From Enterococcus caccae ATCC BAA-1240 (GTDB taxonomy: Bacteria; Bacillota; Bacilli; Lactobacillales; Enterococcaceae), in contig NZ_KE136472.1 in assembly GCF_000407145.1 (NCBI RefSeq), positions 496,001 through 560,000 on the forward strand: a stretch of 64,000 nt of DNA, in the 5' to 3' direction. The translations under genes were made by a program, and so were the position numbers. Positions within the stretch are counted from its first letter, which is position 1, and the number at the start of each line of letters is the position of its first letter. Shown here one piece after another: positions 19,072-28,584 of this stretch. The notes under the pieces were generated by a model. The model was not told the DNA's origin. It ran no database searches and was given only the letters and a program-made list of their open reading frames with translations.

Positions 19072-20265
19072 ATGGAAACTTTTAACGATTATATTGCAAA
19101 ATTGGACAAATTAGAATTTGATAAAATGTACGAAAACGACTTTTTCTTAACATGGGAAAAAACGCGTGATGAATTAGAAGCCGTTTTCACAGTAGCGGAT
19201 ACATTACGCTATTTGCGTGAAAATAATATTTCAACGAAAATTTTTGATAGCGGTCTAGGGATTTCATTATTCCGCGATAACTCGACAAGAACTCGCTTTA
19301 GTTTCGCTTCTGCTTGTAACCTTTTAGGTCTTGAAGTACAAGACTTAGATGAAGGAAAAAGCCAAATTTCTCATGGGGAAACCGTTCGTGAAACAGCGAA
19401 CATGATTTCATTTATGGCTGATATTATCGGGATTCGTGATGATATGTATATTGGTAAAGGAAATACCTATATGCGTGAAGTTTCAGAGTCTGTGCAAGAA
19501 GGACATAAAGATGGCGTGTTAGAACAACGTCCAACTTTAGTTAATTTACAATGTGACATCGATCACCCAACTCAAGCGATGGCAGATGCATTACATTTAA
19601 TCCATGAATTTGGTGGAGTTGAAAACTTAAAAGGAAAAAAAGTTGCGATGACATGGGCGTATTCACCATCTTATGGGAAACCATTATCAGTTCCTCAAGG
19701 AATTGTTGGTTTAATGACACGACTTGGAATGGACGTGGTGCTTGCTCATCCAGAAGGCTATGAAATCATGCCGGAAGTTGAAGAAGTTGCCAAGAAAAAT
19801 GCAGCAGAAGCTGGCGGTTCATTTACCAAAACCAATAGCATGGCTGAAGCCTTTAAAGATGCGGATGTTGTTTATCCTAAGAGCTGGGCCCCATTTGCTG
19901 CAATGGAAAAACGCACTCAATTATATGGTGAAGGTGATCAAGCGGGTATCGATAAATTAGAAAAAGAGTTACTTGCTCAAAATACTAACCATAAAGATTG
20001 GGAATGTACAGAAGAGCTAATGAAAACAACCAAAGAGGGCAAAGCATTATACATGCATTGTTTGCCGGCTGATATCACAGGTGTTAGCTGTGATGAAGGG
20101 GAAGTTGAAGCATCTGTTTTTGAACGTTATCGTGTGGAGCTTTATAAGGAGGCTAGCTATAAACCTTATATCATTGCTGCAATGATCTTTCTAAGTAAAG
20201 TGAAAAGTCCACAAGCAACATTAAAAGAATTAGAAAAAAAAGCGACACCAAGAGAAGTTAAATAG
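19072..20265 (+). CDS. ygeW: knotted carbamoyltransferase YgeW
   Basis: 397 residues. The carbamoyl phosphate site FRDNSTRTRFSFAS, the HPTQAMADALHL motif and HCLPADI are those of aspartate/ornithine transcarbamylase relatives, and the long N-terminus matches YgeW. It would run in the catabolic direction, giving carbamoyl phosphate for the next gene product, carbamate kinase. The carbamoylated substrate is not known. GAGGAG ribosome site. Confidence 0.92.
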   Translation: METFNDYIAKLDKLEFDKMYENDFFLTWEKTRDELEAVFTVADTLRYLRENNISTKIFDSGLGISLFRDNSTRTRFSFASACNLLGLEVQDLDEGKSQISHGETVRETANMISFMADIIGIRDDMYIGKGNTYMREVSESVQEGHKDGVLEQRPTLVNLQCDIDHPTQAMADALHLIHEFGGVENLKGKKVAMTWAYSPSYGKPLSVPQGIVGLMTRLGMDVVLAHPEGYEIMPEVEEVAKKNAAEAGGSFTKTNSMAEAFKDADVVYPKSWAPFAAMEKRTQLYGEGDQAGIDKLEKELLAQNTNHKDWECTEELMKTTKEGKALYMHCLPADITGVSCDEGEVEASVFERYRVELYKEASYKPYIIAAMIFLSKVKSPQATLKELEKKATPREVK

Positions 20266-20584
20266 TCATGTATTAGAATTGGCATGGAGTGAGGTGCTTT
20301 CTCTAATGATGAAGATAGAGGAAGATAAAATAAGAGGTGCTCTTTTTAGAATTTAAATGAATGAAATAATAAGACCTTTCCAAATCCTGAAATAATAGTA
20401 TCTTGTTAAGAAAAAAAACTATTTAAACTGACTCTGCTGTCCACAGAGTCTAAATACTTCATGCAAAAATAGTGTGAACTTAACGGTTATCAATGTGATG
20501 AATTGAAAGAGAAAGCATCTTACTTTTTAATAACTAAAAATTAATACGAACAAAGATAAAATAGAAGTTGAGGTGAATAGTTGA
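20266..20584. other. 319-base gap between ygeW and arcC
   Basis: No gene is visible. It holds a perfect short hairpin GACTCTG/CAGAGTC (20430-20450), a -10-like TAAAAT (20557-20562) and a CTAAAAATTA half-site (20534-20543) resembling one arm of the cluster palindrome. arcC may therefore have its own promoter in addition to readthrough. Confidence 0.4.
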
Positions 20585-21523
20585 ATGGTAAAACGTGTTG
20601 TAGTTGCTCTAGGTGGAAATGCATTAGGTGATAATCTAACAGAACAAATGACAGCTGTTAAAGAAACGTCAAAAGCCATTGCCGATTTGATTGAAGCAGG
20701 ATATGAAGTTATCTTGTCTCACGGTAATGGTCCCCAAGTAGGGATGATCCAGTTGGCAATGGAAGAACTTTCATTAAGTGATCCAAATAAATATCCAACG
20801 ATTCCATTGTCTGTTTGTGTAGCAATGAGCCAAAGTTATATTGGCTATGATTTACAAAATGCTTTACGAGAAGAGCTACTGAGCCGTAATTTAGAACAAG
20901 CAGTAGGAACTGTGATTACACAGGTGGCAGTTGATCCAAAAGACCCAGCATTTGAACATCCAGCAAAACCGATCGGTCGTTTTATGACCAAAGAAGAAGC
21001 CGATGTACTTGTGAAAGAAAAACAAATAACAGTGGTTGAAGATTCTGGTCGTGGTTATCGTCAAGTTGTGGCATCACCAAAGCCTAAAGAAATTATTGAA
21101 ATTCAAACGATCTCCTCCTTAATCGAAGCAGGCCAAACTGTGATTGCCTGTGGCGGAGGCGGAATTCCAGTCATTAAAGAAGGAAATCATCTAAGCGGAG
21201 CTGCAGCGGTAATTGATAAAGATTTCTGTAGCGAGTTGTTAGCTGAACTGGTTGATGCGGATTTATTGATCATTTTGACAGCGGTGGAAAAAGTCTGTGT
21301 AGATTTTGGTAAACCAACGCAAAAAGAATTGAACCAAGTATCAACAGCTGAAATGAAAAAACATGCTGCAGATGGTCAGTTTGCACCAGGCTCAATGTTG
21401 CCGAAAGTTGAAGCAGCTATCCAATTTGCTGAATCAAAACCGGGACGCAAAACATTGATTACCCTACTAGAAAAAGCTAAAGATGGAATCATTGGTAAAA
21501 CGGGGACGATCATTGAACAATAA
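20585..21523 (+). CDS. arcC: carbamate kinase
   Basis: 312 residues, normal family length. Typical motifs: ALGGNALGD at the start, SHGNGPQVGM, GGGGIPV and the C-terminal KVEAAIQFAES. It makes ATP from carbamoyl phosphate and ADP, releasing carbamate. Location after ygeW points to energy recovery from a carbamoylated purine-breakdown product rather than from arginine. GAGGTG ribosome site before ATG 20585. Confidence 0.95.
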   Translation: MVKRVVVALGGNALGDNLTEQMTAVKETSKAIADLIEAGYEVILSHGNGPQVGMIQLAMEELSLSDPNKYPTIPLSVCVAMSQSYIGYDLQNALREELLSRNLEQAVGTVITQVAVDPKDPAFEHPAKPIGRFMTKEEADVLVKEKQITVVEDSGRGYRQVVASPKPKEIIEIQTISSLIEAGQTVIACGGGGIPVIKEGNHLSGAAAVIDKDFCSELLAELVDADLLIILTAVEKVCVDFGKPTQKELNQVSTAEMKKHAADGQFAPGSMLPKVEAAIQFAESKPGRKTLITLLEKAKDGIIGKTGTIIEQ

Positions 21524-21552
21524 AATAAATAAGCAAGAGAAGGAGTGAGACG

Positions 21553-21933
21553 ATGACAAACAAAATGGTCAACTCAACCAATGCACCAGCAGCTGTAGGA
21601 CCGTATTCACATTCGGTTTTAGCTGGGCAAACGCAATATATTTCTGGTCAATTAGGTTTGGATCCAGTGAGTGGAGAAATGAAGGAAACCGTTGAACAAC
21701 AAGCGGAACAAGCGTTGATCAATTTAGGAGCAATTCTAAAAGAAACAGGTATGACCTATGATAATGTTGTAAAAACAACAGTTTTTTTGAAGAACATGTC
21801 AGATTTCGGCAAAATCAATGATATTTATGGAAAATACTTTTCAAATACGCTTCCAGCCCGTTCTTGTGTAGAAGTATGCCAGTTACCTAAAAATGGACTT
21901 TTTGAAGTAGAAGCAATCGCAGTCAAAAATTAA
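21553..21933 (+). CDS. ridA: RidA family imine/enamine deaminase
   Basis: 126-residue YjgF/RidA protein with the family's VGPYSHSV start, the conserved arginine in LPARSCVEV and the LFEVEAIAV end. It hydrolyses 2-aminoacrylate-like enamines. That fits the cluster, because diaminopropionate ammonia-lyase goes through an aminoacrylate intermediate. GGAG ribosome site; 29 bases after arcC. Confidence 0.95.
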   Translation: MTNKMVNSTNAPAAVGPYSHSVLAGQTQYISGQLGLDPVSGEMKETVEQQAEQALINLGAILKETGMTYDNVVKTTVFLKNMSDFGKINDIYGKYFSNTLPARSCVEVCQLPKNGLFEVEAIAVKN

Positions 21934-22032
21934 TTATTGAGAACTTTCTGATTAAAGAAAAGGGTTGCGAATTTTGAGACTCGGATAAGTGCAGTCCTTT
22001 TTAAAATAAAAAGTGAAGAAGGAAACTTGCCT

Positions 22033-23352
22033 ATGAGTGAAAAAGAAGAAAAGGCATTATTTGATTATGATGCTAAGTTATCGATCAAAGAAGCAGTTCC
22101 AATGGGGTTACAACATGTAGTTGCCGCAATTGTTGGGATCGTTACGCCAGGAATCATGATTGCAAAGGTTTGTAATCTAAGTTCTGGGGATACAACGATC
22201 ATGATTCAGACGTCACTTATTTTCTCTGCTATAGCAACTTTCATGCAACTTTTTCCAATTTTTGGAACAGTCGGTTCAAGGTTGCCTGTCATGATGGGTG
22301 CAAGCTTTGCTTATGTCCCTATTTTAATGGCTATTGGGGGAGAGTTTGGAATTGGGGCAATCTTTGGAGCCCAGTTAGTTGGTAGTATTTTAGTTATTTT
22401 AGTTGGTCTATCAATAAAAAAGATTCGGATATTATTTCCACCGCTTGTCACTGGTACCGTCATTTTAAGTATTGGTCTGTCACTTTTTCCAGTTGCAATC
22501 AAATATATGGCAGGTGGAGCAGGAAGTCCTGATTTTGGGTCAGCACAAAACTGGTTAGTGGCTTTGCTGACGTTTGGAGTGGTATTTTACTTTAACTATT
22601 TTTCAAAAGGATTTCTTAAACTATCCTCTATTTTGAATGGAATGATCATTGGTTATATTGTATCATTAGTTCTGGGAATGGTTAATTTTATGCCTGTTAA
22701 GGAATCATCTGTTTTTCAAGTAATTACACCGCTTTATTTTGGTTTAGATTTTCAAATTGTTCCAATTTTGACCTTAGTTGTAATGTTTATCGTCGATGCA
22801 GTTCAAGCTATTGGGCAATTTACTGCAACGACAGTTGGTGCAATGGATCGGGAACCAACAGATAAGGAACTTTCTGGTGGAATCATGGGAAGCGGTTTCT
22901 CAAATTTTATCGGTAGTTTCTTTGGTTCGGTCCCCGTCGCAACTTTTGGTCAAAACGTAGGACTTGTTACAGTAACAAGGGTAATCAATAAGTATGTTAT
23001 GGTTTTTGCTTCAGTTATCTTACTGGTCGCAGGCTTTGTTCCAAAAGTGGCATCGATCTTAACAACGATTCCTTATGCAGTGATTGGTGGTGCGACAGTC
23101 TCGGTTTTCGCATCGATTTCGATGACAGGGGTACGAATGATATCAACTCAAGAATTGACACCTAGAAATACTGGTGTTGTGGGGATTGCATTGGCGTTTG
23201 GTATCGGTGTTACATTGTCAGTAGGTTGCTTGAGCGGTTTTCCACCATGGGTAACAACGATTTTTGGACACTCCGAAGTTATTTTGACAACGATTGTTGC
23301 AGTTATTTTGAATGTGGTTCTTAAAGAAGAGAAGCAACTGGTCATCGAATAA
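22033..23352 (+). CDS. uracil/xanthine permease family transporter (NCS2)
   Basis: 439 residues with about 12-14 membrane segments. The NCS2 signature FGQNVGLVTVTRV (about residues 305-317) and the upstream acidic motif (VDAVQAIGQF) are present. It imports a purine or uracil by proton symport; the cluster makes xanthine or urate the likely cargo. ATG 22033 is preferred to an in-frame TTG at 22027, because AAGGAAA ends at 22025. Confidence 0.9.
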   Translation: MSEKEEKALFDYDAKLSIKEAVPMGLQHVVAAIVGIVTPGIMIAKVCNLSSGDTTIMIQTSLIFSAIATFMQLFPIFGTVGSRLPVMMGASFAYVPILMAIGGEFGIGAIFGAQLVGSILVILVGLSIKKIRILFPPLVTGTVILSIGLSLFPVAIKYMAGGAGSPDFGSAQNWLVALLTFGVVFYFNYFSKGFLKLSSILNGMIIGYIVSLVLGMVNFMPVKESSVFQVITPLYFGLDFQIVPILTLVVMFIVDAVQAIGQFTATTVGAMDREPTDKELSGGIMGSGFSNFIGSFFGSVPVATFGQNVGLVTVTRVINKYVMVFASVILLVAGFVPKVASILTTIPYAVIGGATVSVFASISMTGVRMISTQELTPRNTGVVGIALAFGIGVTLSVGCLSGFPPWVTTIFGHSEVILTTIVAVILNVVLKEEKQLVIE

Positions 23353-23376
23353 TCATCAAAGTTCTCTCTAAAAAAG

Positions 23377-23423
23377 ATGCAAAAGATAAAGGAATAAATC
23401 GATTTGTCTTTTGCATTATTTTT
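23377..23423 (+). terminator. terminator after the purine permease
   Basis: ATGCAAAAGATAA (23377-23389) pairs with TTGTCTTTTGCAT (23404-23416), then TATTTTT. It separates the ssnA-permease unit from the ModE-like gene. Confidence 0.7.
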
Positions 23424-23551
23424 ATGAATAAAACAATTAAACAAAGAAAAGTGAACGATGGAGAATTTTTTCTAGAAGGTCAGTAGTTTGTTGGAAAAAT
23501 AATTTTATTGAATGTCGGAGTATTTATTTAAAGCAAAAACTAATGATCAAA

Positions 23552-23625
23552 TGTTAAAGCACATATTTCTATATTGTTAAAGCGCATATTTTTTTTAGAA
23601 GTCGCTATCTTTTTGAAGTATAACG
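23552..23625 (+). promoter_or_regulatory. direct repeats and ModE-like inverted site upstream of the ModE-type gene
   Basis: TGTTAAAGCACATATTT (23552-23568) and TGTTAAAGCGCATATTT (23575-23591) are 17-base direct repeats with one difference, 23 bases apart. Next comes CGCTAT (23603-23608), 11 bases, ATAACG (23620-23625), which resembles the arms of ModE operators (CGNTAT...ATAACG). All lie just before the ribosome site of the ModE-type gene and may serve autoregulation. Confidence 0.45.
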
Positions 23626-23640
23626 AAAGGAGGTCTTGAA

Positions 23641-24027
23641 ATGAAGGCGCAGGAGTCATTTAATTATACACTTAATTTAAAATTGCGAACAAATCGGATT
23701 TTTTTTGGATCTGGTGTGGTTGAGTTACTTCAACGAATTTCTCAAACTAGGTCACTGAATACAGCAGCGAAACAGATGCATATGTCTTATAATAAAGCAT
23801 GGCGGATGATCAAAAAAGCTGAGGAAGAATTGGGCTATCCATTGATCAATACGACTATAGGTGGCCATAATGGTGGTGGTTCAACAGTTACCACAGAAGG
23901 AAAACACCTAACAGCAAAGTTTCTTCTTTTTCAAAAAAAAACATATCAAATCACGAATCAATATTTTGTAGAGATCTTTAAAGATGAATTAAATTCAGAA
24001 TTAGTAGAGTTGGAGGAAAGAGAATGA
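23641..24027 (+). CDS. ModE N-terminal-type winged helix DNA-binding protein
   Basis: 128 residues: a single LysR/ModE-like winged helix (LLQRISQTRSLNTAAKQM, MSYNKAWRMIKKAEEELGYP, then the GGHNGGGSTVT wing). The C-terminal molybdate-binding domains of full ModE are absent, so it either senses nothing or works with a partner. Position ahead of the XdhC and xanthine dehydrogenase genes suggests control of the molybdoenzyme. AAAGGAGG ribosome site. It overlaps the next gene by four bases. Confidence 0.88.
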   Translation: MKAQESFNYTLNLKLRTNRIFFGSGVVELLQRISQTRSLNTAAKQMHMSYNKAWRMIKKAEEELGYPLINTTIGGHNGGGSTVTTEGKHLTAKFLLFQKKTYQITNQYFVEIFKDELNSELVELEERE

Positions 24028-25052
24028 AGGAACTTTTTCTACAGGCTAATGAAGCAATCAAACGAAAAGAAGATACCGTCATTGTTACAGTTAGTGCAAG
24101 TTTGGGCTCTACACCAAGAGGAGTAGGCGCTCGGATGTTAGTTGGTAAATCGGGTAGAATCGTTGGGACGGTTGGTGGTGGTGCAGTTGAGTTTCGCGGA
24201 GAAAAAATTGCAAAACAAGTGTTGAAAGATCATAAATCTAGAGCAGAAAAATTTATTCTAGCACCAAATGACGTTGTAGATTTAGGGATGATTTGTGGTG
24301 GAAATGTGGAACTTTTTTTTCAATATCTTTCTTGGAAAGAGCCCAACGTTCAGATAATCTGCAAAGAAATCATTAAGCATTATGAAAACAATCAGCAGTG
24401 TTGGCTGCTTACGGAATTAAACGCTGAGGGAACAAATTGTTTTGGTTTGTATAGTTTTGAAACTGGATTAATTGGAAATGTATCAGCTAATTTAAAAAAA
24501 ACGCAGTTTGGAGCAAGAGTGTCGCAAGCTAATGTCAATGGACATATTTATTCAATAGAACCACTGCTACAAATAGGAAAAGTCTTTGTCTTTGGAGGTG
24601 GTCATGTTGCGCAAGCGTTGGTTCCTGTTTTGAAAACGCTTGATTTTTACTGTGTTGTTTTGGATGATCGTAAAAAGTTTTTAACAGAAGCTGTATTCCC
24701 TGATGCAGATCAGCGGATAGTAATTGATTTTAGTAATGTTACAGCTTCGATTGAAATTACCGAAGCTGATTACGCTATCATAATGACACGTGGTCATCAG
24801 CTTGATTTTCTTTTAGTGAAACAATTATTGGAAACGTCCGCTTATTACATCGGAGTGATGGGGAGCAGCCAAAAGATTGCCACGCAGATAGAGAAATTAA
24901 AAAAATGCGGTTTTTCGATGGAGGAGATAGATCGAATCAATATGCCGATCGGATTAAAAATAAACGCAGAAACACCAGCGGAACTCGCAATCAGTGTTGC
25001 TGGAGAACTGATTAGAAAACGAGCAATATCAAGAGAAAATCTGTCAAAATAG
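24024..25052 (+). CDS. XdhC/CoxI family molybdoenzyme maturation protein
   Basis: 342 residues. XdhC N-terminal domain (ASLGSTPRGVGARMLV; GTVGGGAVEF) and a C-terminal Rossmann domain (VFVFGGGHVAQALVPVLK, DDRKKF). XdhC proteins bind the molybdenum cofactor and help insert the sulfurated or, here presumably, selenium-bearing form into the hydroxylase. Translation is coupled to the ModE-type gene by an ATGA overlap. The xdh gene follows after 243 bases and its own promoter. Confidence 0.88.
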   Translation: MKELFLQANEAIKRKEDTVIVTVSASLGSTPRGVGARMLVGKSGRIVGTVGGGAVEFRGEKIAKQVLKDHKSRAEKFILAPNDVVDLGMICGGNVELFFQYLSWKEPNVQIICKEIIKHYENNQQCWLLTELNAEGTNCFGLYSFETGLIGNVSANLKKTQFGARVSQANVNGHIYSIEPLLQIGKVFVFGGGHVAQALVPVLKTLDFYCVVLDDRKKFLTEAVFPDADQRIVIDFSNVTASIEITEADYAIIMTRGHQLDFLLVKQLLETSAYYIGVMGSSQKIATQIEKLKKCGFSMEEIDRINMPIGLKINAETPAELAISVAGELIRKRAISRENLSK

Positions 25053-25205
25053 GAAGCTAATCAAAATGAATGCAGAGCGGTGCAGCGTTTAGATTTTAAT
25101 AGGAACGACAAGTGTGTTGGCGGCTCTGGTAGATTTGTCAAAGAGGAAAAAGAGAAAATATTCCATATTGAGTGGCATTTAGCGTTCGAATAAATTTTTT
25201 TTTTG

Positions 25206-25244
25206 CTAAAAAATAATTTTTAGACATCAGTTTTATGGTATAAT
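25206..25244 (+). promoter_or_regulatory. xdh promoter with near-palindromic operator
   Basis: CTAAAAAATAATTTTTAG (25206-25223) is a near-perfect palindrome lying where the -35 element should be; TATAAT with extended TG is at 25239-25244. It matches the ssnA-promoter palindrome in 17 of 18 positions. Confidence 0.62.
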
Positions 25245-25295
25245 CATAGTGATTAAAAGCTATAATTATAACAGAAATTGAGGTGTAAAGAAAAA

Positions 25296-27869
25296 ATGTA
25301 TACATTAGTAGTAAATGGTAAGACGGAAACCTGTGATACGAATAAGAAGTTGATGGATTTCTTGCGGGAAGATTTGAGTTTAACAGGAACAAAAGATGGT
25401 TGTAATCAGGGCTCTTGTGGTGCTTGTTCAGTGTTGATAAATGGAAGGGTTTCCAAAGCGTGCTTATTTAGCTTAGAGAAGCTAGATGGAAAAGAAGTTG
25501 TTACAATCGAAGGGTTAGATCAGCGTCAAAAAGATGTTTATGCGTATGCCTTTGCTAAAACAGGTGCGGTTCAATGTGGGTATTGTATTCCAGGGATAGT
25601 TATCTCAGCGCATGGACTACTGAATAAAAAAGCGGAACCTAGTAATGAAGAGGTAAGAAAAGCGATTCGTGGAAATATCTGTCGATGTACAGGTTATGTA
25701 AAAATAGTAGAAGCAATCCAGTTAGCTGCTAAACTCTTTCGTGAAAACTTGAGCATTCCAGAAGAACACTCAAACGCAAAATTAGGTGAGGATTTCAAGC
25801 GTATTGATGCAGTTGAAAAAACGTTAGGAACGGGTCTTTATGTTGACGATATTACCGTCGAAGGGATGCTCCATGCCTCAGCTGTTCGCAGCACATATCC
25901 AAGAGCGAAAGTTCTAAAAATTGATACGAGCAAAGCCGCAGAACATCCAGCGTGCGTTGCGGTACTTACGTCTAAAGATGTTCCAGGAAATAATAAAATC
26001 GGCCATTTAGAGTTTATTTCTGATTGGGATGTCATGATACCAGAAGGTGAGATCACTCGATATGTCGGCGATGCCATCGCCTTAGTCGTATCAAACAAAA
26101 AAGAACTATTGGAAGAAATCAAAGAATTAGTAAAAGTCACGTATGAGGAGCTTACTCCGATGATTTCATATGAAGCGGCTTTAGCGGATGACGCACCACT
26201 GATTCACGAAAAAGGCAATATTTTATCCCATGAACATCTCATTCGTGGCAATGCGAATGAGCAGTTGGCAGCATCTGAATATGTCGTAACGCAACATTAT
26301 TCAGTCCCAATCAATGAACATGCTTTTATGGAGCCGGAGTGTGCAATTGCAATGCCAGAAGGTGACTCAGGAATTTTACTGTATAGCGCAGGACAAAGTA
26401 TTTATGATGAACAACGGGAAGTTGCTCGTATGCTAGGCGTCGAAAAAGAGAAAATACATGTCCAAGCTAAATTAGTTGGTGGCGGTTTCGGCGGAAAAGA
26501 AGATATGAGCGTACAACATCACGCCTCACTTGCAGCGTGGTGTCTGCAAAAACCAGTAAAAGTATTACTTAGTCGGCAAGAAAGCTTGATGATTCATCCA
26601 AAACGTCATGGTATGGAGATGGACTTCACTACAGGTTGCGATGCTGAAGGAAATTTAACAGCTATGAAAGCTGTGATTTACGCTGATACTGGGGCATACG
26701 CATCTTTAGGAGGACCAGTCCTTCAACGAGCTTGTACACATGCTGCGGGTCCATACAAGTATCAACATATTGATGTAGAAGGATTTGCGGTTTATACGAA
26801 TAATCCGCCATCTGGAGCATTTCGAGGTTTTGGTGTATGTCAGACTGCGTTTGCCATTGAAAACAATCTTAACTTGTTAGCCGAAAAAGTCGGAATCTCG
26901 CAATGGGACATCCGTTATAAAAATGCTGTTGGACCAGGAGATTCGTTACCAAATGGCCAACTAGTTTCAAAAAATGCAGCACTGAAAGAAACATTACTTG
27001 CTGTTAGAGAGGCATATGAAGAGGCAGAGATTGCGGGCCTATCATGTTTCTTCAAAAATAGCGGAATCGGTGTTGGCTTATCGGATATCGGTCGCTGTAT
27101 TGTTTCGGTTGAAAATGGCAAAGTTCATGTCAGAACCAGTGCAGCTTGTATCGGCCAAGGGATGGCGACGGTTACAACTCAAGTTGCTTGTGAAGCCTTA
27201 GATTTACCTCCAGAAATGGTTATTGCAGAAGCACCAGATACGCGAAGAACACCAGATTCAGGTACTACAACGGCATCACGACAATCCTTATTTACAGGTG
27301 AAGCCACAAGAAGAGCAGCGATGCAATTACGTTATGAGCTAGATATGGGACGTGTGTTATCGGATTTAGAAGGACAAGAATTTTACGGAGAATATTCAGC
27401 TAAAACAGATCCTTTGATCAACGATAAAAGAAGTCCTGTCAGTCATGCTGGATATGGCTATGCATCTGAAGTTGCAATTTTAGATAAAAAAGGCAAAGTC
27501 GAAAAATTTGTAGCAGCATACGATATGGGCCAAGTAGTTAATCCAAAGGCTGCCGAAGGTCAAATTGAAGGTGGAATCGTCATGGGGATGGGGTATGCTT
27601 TAACGGAGAAATTTATTTTAGAAGAAGGCTATGTAAAAGCAAAATATGCAACGTTAGGTTTACTAAATGCTACTCAAGTACCGCCGATTGAAACGATTTT
27701 AGTTCAAGCAGAAAATATTCATGACGGATTAGCATATGGAATTAAAGGAGTAGGAGAGTTAGCAACAATTCCTACTGCACCAGCCTTAGCAGGCGCCTAT
27801 TATGCGTTAGATGGCAAGTTAAGACCAACCTTGCCGATGGAAGATACATTTTATCAAAAGAAAAAATAA
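25296..27869 (+). CDS. xdh: selenium-dependent xanthine dehydrogenase (molybdenum hydroxylase)
   Basis: 857 residues. N-terminal 2Fe-2S domain (CNQGSCGACSVLING ... C), second 2Fe-2S domain (QCGYC ... NICRCTGY), then the large molybdopterin domain from about 165 on (GGGFGGKEDMSVQ; NPPSGAFRGFG; GIKGVGELATIPTAPAL). The FAD domain of classical xanthine dehydrogenase is absent, so electrons must leave through another carrier. Fusion of iron-sulfur and molybdenum parts is typical of the selenium-dependent type. Start ATG 25296 is chosen over TTG 25278, because GAGGTG (25280-25285) serves the ATG. Contains no in-frame TGA; selenium would be in the cofactor. Confidence 0.92.
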   Translation: MYTLVVNGKTETCDTNKKLMDFLREDLSLTGTKDGCNQGSCGACSVLINGRVSKACLFSLEKLDGKEVVTIEGLDQRQKDVYAYAFAKTGAVQCGYCIPGIVISAHGLLNKKAEPSNEEVRKAIRGNICRCTGYVKIVEAIQLAAKLFRENLSIPEEHSNAKLGEDFKRIDAVEKTLGTGLYVDDITVEGMLHASAVRSTYPRAKVLKIDTSKAAEHPACVAVLTSKDVPGNNKIGHLEFISDWDVMIPEGEITRYVGDAIALVVSNKKELLEEIKELVKVTYEELTPMISYEAALADDAPLIHEKGNILSHEHLIRGNANEQLAASEYVVTQHYSVPINEHAFMEPECAIAMPEGDSGILLYSAGQSIYDEQREVARMLGVEKEKIHVQAKLVGGGFGGKEDMSVQHHASLAAWCLQKPVKVLLSRQESLMIHPKRHGMEMDFTTGCDAEGNLTAMKAVIYADTGAYASLGGPVLQRACTHAAGPYKYQHIDVEGFAVYTNNPPSGAFRGFGVCQTAFAIENNLNLLAEKVGISQWDIRYKNAVGPGDSLPNGQLVSKNAALKETLLAVREAYEEAEIAGLSCFFKNSGIGVGLSDIGRCIVSVENGKVHVRTSAACIGQGMATVTTQVACEALDLPPEMVIAEAPDTRRTPDSGTTTASRQSLFTGEATRRAAMQLRYELDMGRVLSDLEGQEFYGEYSAKTDPLINDKRSPVSHAGYGYASEVAILDKKGKVEKFVAAYDMGQVVNPKAAEGQIEGGIVMGMGYALTEKFILEEGYVKAKYATLGLLNATQVPPIETILVQAENIHDGLAYGIKGVGELATIPTAPALAGAYYALDGKLRPTLPMEDTFYQKKK

Positions 27870-27983
27870 TAAAATGATTTTGTGAGGTGCTTAAAAAAAG
27901 ACGCATAATGACGAAAAAACGCATCCGATAAATAGGATTGGGTGCGGTTTTGCTTACGGATTGAATGTAAAAGGAGTTCACAA

Positions 27984-28583
27984 ATGTTGAAAATTAGTGC
28001 AATCATCATGGCTTCAGGTTTTTCTTCGAGAATGGGTAAGAATAAGTTGTTTCTTGAATACCAAGGAGAAACCTTCTTAAATCATACGCTAAACCTCACA
28101 AAAAAAATACCTTTTTTTGAACGTATCTTAGTTATTTCACCTGAAAGTTTACAGGGATTACAGTTACCAAAAGATCTTAACATCATCCAAAATACTGAAG
28201 CGCAAAAAGGACAAAGTGCAAGTGTTCGCCTCGGAACAAAAGCCGCAACAGGTGAAGGATATCTTTATCTTCCTGTAGATCAACCTTTATTAAACAAAGC
28301 ATTACTAGAATCACTTTTTAGAGACTATTCAAAAGATACGATCGTTTTTCCAGTGAATCAATTAGGGGAGCCAAGTAGTCCTATGTTCTTTGGTAGAAAC
28401 TTTCGAACAGAATTGCTAAACGTCACTGGGGATTCTGGAGGACGTGTGGTTCGTAATAATCATCCGGAAGCATGGCGTGAAGTTTGGATAAAGGATTCTG
28501 GATGTTTGATTGATATTGATACACCAGCAGAATACAAAAAAATAATCGATCAAAATTTGGAGATAAGTGAGAAAGGACTTTAA
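27984..28583 (+). CDS. mocA: molybdenum cofactor cytidylyltransferase (MocA/YgfJ)
   Basis: 199 residues. Nucleotidyltransferase fold with IIMASGFSSRMGKNKL at the start and LYLPVDQPLL as the metal/nucleotide motif. It would join CMP to molybdopterin to give the cytosine dinucleotide form used by bacterial hydroxylases. Start ATG 27984 has AAAAGGAG nine bases before; an earlier in-frame ATG (27942) lacks a ribosome site. Confidence 0.9.
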   Translation: MLKISAIIMASGFSSRMGKNKLFLEYQGETFLNHTLNLTKKIPFFERILVISPESLQGLQLPKDLNIIQNTEAQKGQSASVRLGTKAATGEGYLYLPVDQPLLNKALLESLFRDYSKDTIVFPVNQLGEPSSPMFFGRNFRTELLNVTGDSGGRVVRNNHPEAWREVWIKDSGCLIDIDTPAEYKKIIDQNLEISEKGL

Positions 28584-28584
28584 A

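Noticed and set aside
20534-20551. Fourth copy of the cluster palindrome before arcC
   Set aside because: Only one arm (CTAAAAATTA) matches; the other half does not, and the spacing to the -10 differs. Kept only as a half-site note.
25053-25295. Possible molybdenum-cofactor riboswitch before xdh
   Set aside because: The gap has no convincing multi-stem conserved pattern; a promoter with palindrome explains it better.
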